DNA from: Christensenella sp. UBA4263
GTDB taxonomy: Bacteria > Bacillota > Clostridia > Christensenellales > Aristaeellaceae
Direction of reading: 5' to 3'
Assembly (NCBI GenBank): GCA_002395225.1
Contig: DGWH01000030.1
Span: forward strand, 1-43,178
Length of the DNA stretch: 43,178 nucleotides
The notes beneath the pieces were generated by a model that was not told where the DNA came from, searched no databases, and worked only from the letters and a program-made list of their open reading frames with translations. Shown in pieces: positions 34,452 through 41,519 of the stretch. Within the stretch, counting starts at the first letter, position 1. The number at the start of each line of letters is the position of its first letter. The translations under genes were made by a program, and so were the position numbers.

Positions 34452-36881
34452 ATGAGAAAACACATTCTTCTGGCATTGTTTCTGGGATTGGTGCTGTTGG
34501 CTGTCGGCAGCCTGGCGGAAGGAAAAACAAAGGTTTCTATTAAAGGCGAAAAAGAGTTCATGAGTGAAAAGCCGCTGTATATTCTTCCGGATGGCGATTT
34601 CGATGTCAGTGTAGACAGATTTGGATATGTCTTCAGCCTCACAAAAGCGGTATCACTCAATCTCGAACTTGAACTGGTAGAGGGAGAACCGCTTATTCGG
34701 GATCTTTTTGAAATCGTGAAGAACGGTGAAGGGAAATACACACTGTGGGTAGGTGAGACAGACAAAATATCCGCTCCGTGTGAGGCGGTGCTGCGCATGA
34801 CCGGGGAAAATGAGGAGTACTATCTGGATGAAACATTTCCGATTAAAATCGAATGGTTTAATGGGAAAGGGCCCCGCGTGAGTCGATCTGTTATGCAGGT
34901 GCCGCTGGGCATTGAGGTATCGCTGGACAGTATGTTCGAAGAACTGCTGGACGACTCTTCATTCGATTCTTATTCTGTATTTCCTGGTGAAGTGGGCGAT
35001 AAAGTTGAGAAAGTCAGATATGGCGTGTATATCTTCCATGAAAAAGGCGTTTATCCATGTACCTTCAAAAGCATAAATGGAAATATTGAGAAAGACACTG
35101 AGATGACCGTCTATGCAGGGGATTACCCCTATCTGCTTTCGGCAGAATCCGGGGCATTTCCGGGTACGGCGGTTCAGATCAACGCCGAGCCGCTGATGAC
35201 CGAAGCGGAAGGAAAGAAGATCATCTTCAGCACGGAGGGAAATGAGGCATGTTCGATTGATGAGCAGGGAGTTCTTTCCATTGGCGAAAATGCAGTGGGG
35301 ACGGTGACGGTTCGGGCAAAACCGGAAAATACGGAACTGGAGGCGGCAGAGCTCACACTGACCATTCTCGGCTATACCGGTACAAAAGAAAAGGGTGAAT
35401 TCTCAGAGGAAAGCAGCTATACACTGGACATGTGGGAAAACAATCCGTTCTATATTACGCCGCAGGGCAATGTATGGGGATACTGGCAGTACTTTGGAAC
35501 ATCGCTTACGCTTGAAGGAAATGAAAAGGTTACAAAGCTCTCTGTGACGCCGGTCAGTGTGAAACCGGGAAGAGAAAAGCTGGTGAATGTCGAAAAAGAT
35601 GTGATGTACCTCGATCAGTCCATGCTGTTTAATACTGATCCTGAAACAGCGACGTACTGCATTGTGGCTGAGGGTGCGAAACACTATGCGCAGAGAGTTC
35701 TGACCATTCATACGGAACGGATTCCGGACTCCAGGAATCCAAAAACGGAGCAGGTTGTCTTTGTCAAACCTGGAGAATCGGTTAACCTGTATGATTTTAT
35801 CACGACCTATCCGGAGAAGGCGGAATGTCTTGCAATGGTCGAAGCGGATAAGAAAAACAACTGGACGAGTAATTATTCACATGAGAAGGGCAGGAAGAAC
35901 ATTGATCTGGTGACCGAGTCTGATAAGAAAGCGATTTTTACCGCGCATGAGGAAGGCCGGTATCCGGTGCTCTATGTGTTTGCGTATGATATTCTGCAGA
36001 GCTATCAGCAGATGGCCATTATCTGTTCGGATACGCTGAAGGAAGAAGATTTTGCCTTCACGATCCAGGGCGGCGAAATTGCCGCCGGACAGAAAATTAC
36101 ATTTGAACCGGTTTTTGCCAATCCAGACCTTGTCAACAGCAAGATGAAAAATGCCGGGGTCGACTGGTCGATCAGTTACAATGGCGGCAGTCTGCAGGAT
36201 TACGGAAGCATGCAGAAAGATACGTTTACGGCTAAAGGCACATTGGATGACATAAAGGAGCTTACGGTGACCTATACCAGTCAATACTGTCCGACACAGT
36301 CGGCGACAGCGATGATTGTCATTCATCCGAAAGCATCCGGCATCGAGGCGTCCATTGACCGTGAGGCACTTTTCCTCCTGGAGGGAAAAGAGACGGCCAG
36401 CATCAGTGCCGCGGCGCTGCCGGATACGGCACTGCAGAAGTTCAAGTATGCTTCATCGAATGCAAAGGTTGCCTCTGTCGATGAAAACGGGCTGGTGACC
36501 GCTCTCTCAGCGGGGAAGAGTGTGATTGCGGTGACCGTGGATGATGGGAGCCAGAAGAAAGCAACGTTCAATGTGACCGTGGCGGTTCCTGTGACCGCAC
36601 TGGAGCTCAGTGTCGATGAAACCCGGATTGAGGCAGGAAAGAGCCGGAAGATTAAAGCCGTTCTTACACCGGAAAAGCCGACGAACGGAAAGATCACCTG
36701 GTCGGTTGCGGAACCTGAGATGGCCGACTTTGTCAGCGTCAGCAGAGAAGGAGCCGTAACGGTGAAGAAGAATTGTCCGGCGGGAAAAGTAACCATTGCC
36801 GCAGCGGCGGAGGGGGCAATGCCTGATCAGGAAGTCCGTGCGGAAATCGAACTGGAAATTGTCGGGACTGAAACAAAATAA
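34452..36881 (+). CDS. large secreted protein with C-terminal bacterial Ig-like (BIG2) domains
   Basis: This 809-residue protein has a signal peptide (MRKHILLALFLGLVLLAVGSLA). The middle is rich in beta-strand-like sequence with no recognised family. Residues about 625-715 match BIG2, with FKYASSNAKVASVDENGLVT and GKSVIAVTVDDG, and a second Ig-like unit (about 715-805) has VTALELSVDETRIEAG and KITWSVAEPE. An earlier unit near 260-300 (ACSIDEQGVLSIG) is similar. There is no LPxTG signal or C-terminal anchor, so how it stays on the surface is unclear. ATG 34452 follows CAGGAGG. It has a strong promoter and a long leader. Confidence 0.85.
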   Translation: MRKHILLALFLGLVLLAVGSLAEGKTKVSIKGEKEFMSEKPLYILPDGDFDVSVDRFGYVFSLTKAVSLNLELELVEGEPLIRDLFEIVKNGEGKYTLWVGETDKISAPCEAVLRMTGENEEYYLDETFPIKIEWFNGKGPRVSRSVMQVPLGIEVSLDSMFEELLDDSSFDSYSVFPGEVGDKVEKVRYGVYIFHEKGVYPCTFKSINGNIEKDTEMTVYAGDYPYLLSAESGAFPGTAVQINAEPLMTEAEGKKIIFSTEGNEACSIDEQGVLSIGENAVGTVTVRAKPENTELEAAELTLTILGYTGTKEKGEFSEESSYTLDMWENNPFYITPQGNVWGYWQYFGTSLTLEGNEKVTKLSVTPVSVKPGREKLVNVEKDVMYLDQSMLFNTDPETATYCIVAEGAKHYAQRVLTIHTERIPDSRNPKTEQVVFVKPGESVNLYDFITTYPEKAECLAMVEADKKNNWTSNYSHEKGRKNIDLVTESDKKAIFTAHEEGRYPVLYVFAYDILQSYQQMAIICSDTLKEEDFAFTIQGGEIAAGQKITFEPVFANPDLVNSKMKNAGVDWSISYNGGSLQDYGSMQKDTFTAKGTLDDIKELTVTYTSQYCPTQSATAMIVIHPKASGIEASIDREALFLLEGKETASISAAALPDTALQKFKYASSNAKVASVDENGLVTALSAGKSVIAVTVDDGSQKKATFNVTVAVPVTALELSVDETRIEAGKSRKIKAVLTPEKPTNGKITWSVAEPEMADFVSVSREGAVTVKKNCPAGKVTIAAAAEGAMPDQEVRAEIELEIVGTETK

Positions 36882-36917
36882 ACCCATGGGGAGCCGGATG
36901 GCTCCCTATATTCAGCT

Positions 36918-36948
36918 AAAAAAACCCCTCTTCCAAATGGAAGAGGGG
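36918..36948 (-). terminator. terminator of the rpsF-ssb-rpsR operon
   Basis: CCCCTCTTCC pairs with GGAAGAGGGG around AAAT; the T run lies on the minus strand. A second small hairpin, GGGAGCC/GGCTCCC near 36889-36906, may serve the plus-strand gene. Confidence 0.88.
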
Positions 36949-36956
36949 TGAGCATG

Positions 36957-37220
36957 TTACTCGGCGCTGTACGGAAGAAGCGCAATGGCGCGTGCGCGCT
37001 TGATCGCTTCGGACAGCTGGCGCTGATGCTTTGCGCAGGTGCCGGTCATACGGCGGGGCAGAATCTTGCCGCGCTCGTTGATGTTTCTGCGCATCCGGGA
37101 ATTCAGATCCCGGAACTCTTTATAGTCGATGTATTCAATCTTATCGACACAGAATGCACATACTTTCCTGCGGGGCTTGCGATTCCCGCGGGGATGACGT
37201 GCCTGACGATCCTCAGACAT
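36957..37220 (-). CDS. rpsR: 30S ribosomal protein S18
   Basis: S18 sits on the 30S platform next to S6. The 87-residue protein has RRKVCAFCVDKIEYIDYKE, INERGKILPRRMTGTCAKHQ and AIKRARAIALLPY. Two Cys of CAFC together with the Cys and His of GTCAKH could bind zinc, the C-plus form of S18; the B. subtilis protein lacks them. GGAGAAA precedes ATG 37220. It is the last gene of the rpsF-ssb-rpsR operon. Confidence 0.97.
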   Translation of the reverse strand: MSEDRQARHPRGNRKPRRKVCAFCVDKIEYIDYKEFRDLNSRMRRNINERGKILPRRMTGTCAKHQRQLSEAIKRARAIALLPYSAE

Positions 37221-37268
37221 GAGTTTCTCCTTTCAGGCCACAGGGGCCATTTTTAATCTCTGCAAATT

Positions 37269-37727
37269 TTAGAACGGAAGGTCATCATCTTCAATTGCTA
37301 CCGAATTGAACTCAGAATCCTGAGTCGGATAATTGACCGGCTGAGCCACAGGAGCGGCGGCAGCAGGTGCAGCGGGAGCAGCTGGATGATACTCGCCCGA
37401 GGATGTAGATGCATTCTGAGAGGAAAGGAACTCGACTTCATCCGCAACGATATCAAATGCGTTGCGCTTTGAGCCATCCTGAGCTTCGTACGTACGGGTC
37501 TGGATAGAACCGGAAACGGCTACCTTGCGGCCCTTGGACAGATATTTGCTGCAGAGCTCCGCCAGCTGACGCCAGGTAACGATATTAAAGAAATCCGTTT
37601 CCTGAACACCGTCGGCACGACGGCGGCGATTGACAGCAATACTGAAGTTGCAGACCTGAATGCCCGTGGTTGTGGTCCGGATCTCAGGGTCTCTGGTCAG
37701 ATTACCAATTAAATATACTTTGTTCAT
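37269..37727 (-). CDS. ssb: single-stranded DNA-binding protein
   Basis: SSB coats single-stranded DNA during replication and repair. The 152-residue protein has the OB-fold start MNKVYLIGNLTRDPEIRTT, FFNIVTWRQLAELCSKYLSKG and IQTRTYEAQDG. An Ala/Pro-rich linker leads to the acidic tail DDDLPF that recruits partner proteins. ATG 37727 is preferred over an upstream in-frame start because it gives the conserved N-terminus. It lies between rpsF and rpsR as in most Bacillota. Confidence 0.97.
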   Translation of the reverse strand: MNKVYLIGNLTRDPEIRTTTTGIQVCNFSIAVNRRRRADGVQETDFFNIVTWRQLAELCSKYLSKGRKVAVSGSIQTRTYEAQDGSKRNAFDIVADEVEFLSSQNASTSSGEYHPAAPAAPAAAAPVAQPVNYPTQDSEFNSVAIEDDDLPF

Positions 37728-37778
37728 GTATAGCCTCGTCAATACTACAATAACATTTCTCGGGGGAGACAGGGGAGA

Positions 37779-38177
37779 TTACTCCTCGACGGGAGCGGAC
37801 TCTTCTGCCTCGACAGATACCTCAGCAACAGCCTCGGCTTCTTCGGCGGGTGCGGCTGCACGGACCGGACGCGGCTTGACGCTGTGCTTCTTATCGATCA
37901 ACCTGACGATCTGAGAACGGATGATGCTCTCATTGTTGCCGAGATTACGGGAGAGTTCCTTGGGCAGTGCGGCTTCACCGTTGAACGCGGCGTACACATA
38001 ATAGCCCTCAGTCTTGTAATCGATGGCATAGGCAAGACGGCGCTTGCCCCACTCTTCGACCTTTACTACCTCACCGTTGTTGGCGGTGATGATGCCACTT
38101 ACCTTCTCGATCAGCTCTTTGCGAGCACCTTCCTCGACGTTGGCATCAATGATGTAGATGACCTCATATTTGTTCAT
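37779..38177 (-). CDS. rpsF: 30S ribosomal protein S6
   Basis: S6 binds the 30S platform with S18. The 132-residue protein starts MNKYEVIYIIDANVEE, then KVEEWGKRRLAYAIDYKTEGYY and the RNA-binding NLGNNESIIRSQIVRL. The last 35 residues are an Ala/Glu-rich tail, longer than in many S6 proteins. ATG 38177 has AAAGGAGGT upstream; the longer open frame includes the promoter region and is rejected. First gene of its operon. Confidence 0.96.
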   Translation of the reverse strand: MNKYEVIYIIDANVEEGARKELIEKVSGIITANNGEVVKVEEWGKRRLAYAIDYKTEGYYVYAAFNGEAALPKELSRNLGNNESIIRSQIVRLIDKKHSVKPRPVRAAAPAEEAEAVAEVSVEAEESAPVEE

Positions 38178-38248
38178 GATGCTTTTCACCTCCTTTTGGA
38201 CTCTGGCTCTGCAACTGTTTGTGCAGAACAAGGATATGCCGGTTAAGA

Positions 38249-38277
38249 ATGATACCACTTTTGTTTCTGAAAAGCAA
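38249..38277 (-). promoter_or_regulatory. rpsF operon promoter
   Basis: On the minus strand TTGCTT (38272-38277) and TATCAT (38249-38254) with a 17-bp spacer. A TTGACA further upstream (near 38310) lacks a matching -10 box. Confidence 0.6.
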
Positions 38278-38392
38278 CAACAAATCAGGAACACGACAAA
38301 AGTTGTCAATAAACGCTAAATTGCACAGATGAATTTTGATGGAAACGCTTAACGATGTTCTTTCTCCGTGCGGATATATCGGTCCGTTTTGC

Positions 38393-38454
38393 GGCTCTGA
38401 ACCGTCACCGACCCATCTGACCATGATTCGATGGGCCGGTGACGATTCAGAGCC
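38393..38454. repeat. 25-bp near-perfect inverted repeat
   Basis: The left arm 38393-38417 and right arm 38430-38454 pair with two mismatches around a 12-nt loop. Each arm begins GGCTCTGAA and contains CGTCACCG and CCCATC. It lies 10 bp beyond the acyltransferase stop, but no T run follows on either strand. Confidence 0.75.
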
Positions 38455-38463
38455 GGACATGAC

Positions 38464-39480
38464 TCAGCCTCTTTTTCGGCTCCCGAAGAGGGCAGTGTAA
38501 AGAATGGCCAGTCCCAGACTGACCGCAAAGACCAGCACATAGACCGGAATGGCGAAAGGGCTGAACAGCTTTCCCGGAATCATGGTCATATACCGCATGA
38601 CCAGCTGGTGAATCAGGTACATCGGAAAGCAGATTTCGCCCAGTTTCACCAGGAGACGGCTCTTGAAGAGGCCGTACGGAATGCCCGGTTTATTCGGGTC
38701 GTGAATCAGCACCAGCAGCATCGCTGCCGGAATCACCCAAACGGAGGCCAGAAAATAGAAATTGAACTGGAACATGGAGAGAATCAGCAGCAGAGTTGCC
38801 AGAGGAATCGCGCCCCAGCGGCAAACGGTATTCAGTACCGGCCGTTCCTCCTGCAGCACTAGGGCAAGTTCCATGCCAAACAGATAGTCCGCCAGCCTTG
38901 CGGCCGGGAAGACATAGACCCAGTAATGTGCATGCGCAAACGAACCGGAGTTCAGAGCGCACCAGGCTGCTTCAAAAACCGTCAGCACAATCAGCACCGC
39001 AAAACTGCCCCGATGCCGGATTTTTCGAAGCAGGGCAATCAGTGCCGGTGTTATCAGGGTGAGAAACAGATAGACACTCAGGTACCAGGCGAGCGCGTTA
39101 AACGAGTAGTAATAATCCATGGAAGGAACCCATGCCTGCAGCAGAAACAGGTTCGCCAGAAAGCGGGGCAAGTCCATGGCTTTTGCGGATACGGCCAGCG
39201 GGATGGCCAGCAGCAGCGTGATGACATGCAGGGGAACGATTCTGCTCAGTCTGCCCTTTACCAGCTTAAGAATGCTGCAGGGAGCATCCGGTGAATCCAG
39301 CAGATACTTTTTCCCGGTCAGATAGCCGCTGATCATCAGGAATACCGTGACGGCAAAACAGCCAAAGTAAGTAAAACGGCTCATCCCGAAAGGCGTCGGA
39401 AGAAGACTGGTGTGTCCGAGAAAGACCAGGATGAAGGCGATGCCGCGCAGACCTTCGACGGCATGGTTTCTTGTTTTCAT
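38464..39480 (-). CDS. acyltransferase family 3 membrane protein
   Basis: This 338-residue protein has about ten membrane helices and the family start AVEGLRGIAFILVFLGHT, with FAVTVFLMISGYLTGKK and a LSRIVPLHVI basic segment after it. Such enzymes move acetyl or other acyl groups onto exported sugars, wall polymers or lipids; the acceptor here is unknown. ATG 39480 has GAGGTGAT 8 bp upstream, better placed than GTG 39489 or ATG 39486. It has its own promoter and divergent neighbours. Confidence 0.9.
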   Translation of the reverse strand: MKTRNHAVEGLRGIAFILVFLGHTSLLPTPFGMSRFTYFGCFAVTVFLMISGYLTGKKYLLDSPDAPCSILKLVKGRLSRIVPLHVITLLLAIPLAVSAKAMDLPRFLANLFLLQAWVPSMDYYYSFNALAWYLSVYLFLTLITPALIALLRKIRHRGSFAVLIVLTVFEAAWCALNSGSFAHAHYWVYVFPAARLADYLFGMELALVLQEERPVLNTVCRWGAIPLATLLLILSMFQFNFYFLASVWVIPAAMLLVLIHDPNKPGIPYGLFKSRLLVKLGEICFPMYLIHQLVMRYMTMIPGKLFSPFAIPVYVLVFAVSLGLAILYTALFGSRKRG

Positions 39481-39589
39481 TATCATCACCTCGAGACATG
39501 AAGTTTCCCATGAAGGGGGCCGGGGACAGAAAAAAACCTTTGTATACGGACCACTGCTGTTAGAAACGAAGCGGACATTATCGAGATGA

Positions 39590-39617
39590 ATTTTACCATC
39601 CTGTCCGCAAAAGTCAA
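39590..39617 (-). promoter_or_regulatory. acyltransferase promoter
   Basis: On the minus strand TTGACT (39612-39617) and TAAAAT (39590-39595) with a 16-bp spacer. Confidence 0.7.
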
Positions 39618-39803
39618 TAATGCTTCCAAAATGGAAAGGTGCCTGTTTGAGCAGATGAAAGGGAATTGCGCAGGATATACCTGTTCACGGATTTTCACTC
39701 TGTCCGGGAGCAGCAATGTTTTGAACGGATCTGTGCCGCTCAAAATATTCGTGAACAGTAAATGCAGGATGCCCGCCGGATATGGGCTGAGGCGGGCAAA
39801 TGC

Positions 39804-39832
39804 TTGACGGAATGGCAGGGTCAGGGTATAAT
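39804..39832 (+). promoter_or_regulatory. obg-yhbY promoter
   Basis: TTGACG (39804-39809) and TATAAT (39827-39832) with a 17-bp spacer. Confidence 0.85.
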
Positions 39833-39911
39833 GCCACGTGATACGGCGGATCGGATACTAACAGAATTGTGCCGGCAGCCGGCGAGCGATAAAACGGGAA
39901 GGAATCAGGAA

Positions 39912-41174
39912 ATGTTTGTAGATCAGGTAAGAATCACTGCCAAGGCAGGAAACGGCGGTAACGGGGCAGTCTCGTTTCATCGCGAAAAATTTGTCCAGAA
40001 CGGGGGACCGGACGGCGGCGACGGCGGGAACGGCGGAAGTGTCATCCTTTATGCGGACCCGAACATGCATACCCTGATGGATTTCCGGTTTCAGCGGAAA
40101 TTCCAGGCGGAAAGCGGCGGAAATGGCAGTTCCGCCCTGCGGCGGGGCAAATCCGGCAGTGATCTGGTGATCAAGGTGCCGGTGGGGACCATTGTGCGCC
40201 TGCAGCCGGAGGGGAAGATCGTGGCGGATATGCATGAAAGCAGCGAACGCCGGGTGCTCCTGAAAGGCGGCAATGGCGGCTGGGGAAATGCCCGCTTTGC
40301 AACGGCCACACGTCAGGCACCGGGATTTGCCAATCCGGGACAGAAAACAGAGATCCGCGAGTTTGAACTGGAACTGAAGAGCATTGCGGATGTTGGCCTG
40401 GTGGGCTTCCCGAACGTCGGGAAAAGCAGTCTTCTGGCCGCCGTAACGGCCGCCAGACCGAAAATTGCCAACTATCATTTTACGACGCTGCAGCCCAATC
40501 TTGGAATCTGCCGGCAGTATGGGGTGGATTTCATCATGGCCGATATTCCAGGTCTGGTGGAAGGGGCCAGCGATGGTGTGGGCCTTGGCTACCAGTTCCT
40601 GCGTCATGTGGAACGGACGCGTCTCCTTCTGCATGTCATTGATATTTCCGGCTCAGAGGGACGGGACCCGGTGGAGGATTTCGAGCAGATCAGTGATGAG
40701 CTGGCCGCCTATGGCGGACTGGCCGAGCGGCCGATGATTGTGGCTGCCAACAAGATGGATCTGCCGGGGGCCGAGGAAAATCTGGAGCGGCTGCGTCAGC
40801 ATCTGCACGGAACGGATATTGAGGTTTATCCGATATCCGCCGCGACACATCAGGGACTGGAACAGCTGATGGGCGCGGTGGTGCGGATCCTTCCGACCCT
40901 GCCGGAGATTCTTGTGTATGAGGCGGAGGAGGTCGAGGAGATCTTCGACACCAATCCCTTTGAGGTGCGCCGCCGGGATGATGGTTCCTTTGAGGTTTAC
41001 GGACCGCTTTGTGACCGGCTGCTGGCCTCGGTCAATTTCAGCGAACAGGATTCGCTTAACTATTTCCACCGGACCCTCAGAGCGCGCGGCGTGATTGATG
41101 CACTGAGGCAGATTGGGGCCGGAGAGGGAGATACCGTCGTCTTTGGTGACATGGAATTTGATTTTGTGGAGTGA
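39912..41174 (+). CDS. obgE: GTPase Obg
   Basis: Obg is an essential GTPase tied to late 50S assembly and the stringent response. The 420-residue protein has the glycine-rich Obg fold (about 1-158, FVDQVRITAKAGNGGNGAVSF, GGDGGNGGSV), the G domain with G1 GFPNVGKSS (165-173), FTTLQPN (G2), DIPGL (G3) and NKMD (G4), and a C-terminal OCT domain (about 345-420). ATG 39912 gives the standard N-terminus; upstream extension is not family-like. The usual rplU and rpmA neighbours are absent; yhbY follows after 6 bp. Confidence 0.97.
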   Translation: MFVDQVRITAKAGNGGNGAVSFHREKFVQNGGPDGGDGGNGGSVILYADPNMHTLMDFRFQRKFQAESGGNGSSALRRGKSGSDLVIKVPVGTIVRLQPEGKIVADMHESSERRVLLKGGNGGWGNARFATATRQAPGFANPGQKTEIREFELELKSIADVGLVGFPNVGKSSLLAAVTAARPKIANYHFTTLQPNLGICRQYGVDFIMADIPGLVEGASDGVGLGYQFLRHVERTRLLLHVIDISGSEGRDPVEDFEQISDELAAYGGLAERPMIVAANKMDLPGAEENLERLRQHLHGTDIEVYPISAATHQGLEQLMGAVVRILPTLPEILVYEAEEVEEIFDTNPFEVRRRDDGSFEVYGPLCDRLLASVNFSEQDSLNYFHRTLRARGVIDALRQIGAGEGDTVVFGDMEFDFVE

Positions 41175-41180
41175 GAAAAG

Positions 41181-41471
41181 ATGATTACAAGCAAACAGAG
41201 GGCTTATCTGAGAGGACTGGCCAATCCCGTTGAACCGATTCTGCATGTTGGGAAGGAGGGCATTGGTGAAAACCTGATCCGACAGGCGGATGATGCCCTG
41301 ACTGCCAGGGAGATTGTGAAGGGAACGGTGCTCCAGAACAGCCCGATCGAGGCAAGGGAAGCGCTGGATACGCTTTGCGAGGCGCTGCATGCCGAACCGG
41401 TGCAGACGGTAGGAAAACGATTTGTTCTGTATCGTGCCAATCCGGATGAACCGAAGATTGTATTGCCATAA
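41181..41471 (+). CDS. yhbY: CRM-domain RNA-binding protein YhbY
   Basis: YhbY is a 96-residue ribosome-assembly factor that binds pre-50S RNA. It consists of one CRM domain: SKQRAYLRGLANPVEPILHV, the GKEGIGENLI turn and a VGKRFVLYRAN ending. It starts 6 bp after obg and shares its transcript, a pairing that fits a common role in large-subunit maturation. Length is normal. Confidence 0.94.
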   Translation: MITSKQRAYLRGLANPVEPILHVGKEGIGENLIRQADDALTAREIVKGTVLQNSPIEAREALDTLCEALHAEPVQTVGKRFVLYRANPDEPKIVLP

Positions 41472-41501
41472 AACAAAGGCCGTCAGAGACGGCCTTTGTT
41501 T
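41471..41501. terminator. bidirectional terminator between yhbY and the sortase gene
   Basis: AAACAAAGGCCGTC pairs with GACGGCCTTTGTTT around AGA. T-rich arms end both strands. Confidence 0.9.
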
Positions 41502-41519
41502 GTTTCAGCGGGGTAAAGA

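Larger units (their letters stand above)
39481..39911. other. divergent intergenic region between acyltransferase and obg
   Basis: Holds the promoter of each flanking gene. The 150 bp or so between them contain open frames without ribosome sites, and I see no gene. Part of the plus-strand frame running into obg is just its upstream extension. Confidence 0.6.

Noticed and set aside
39586..39807. 73-residue frame between acyltransferase and obg
   Set aside because: It begins inside the acyltransferase promoter, ends at the obg promoter and has no ribosome site.
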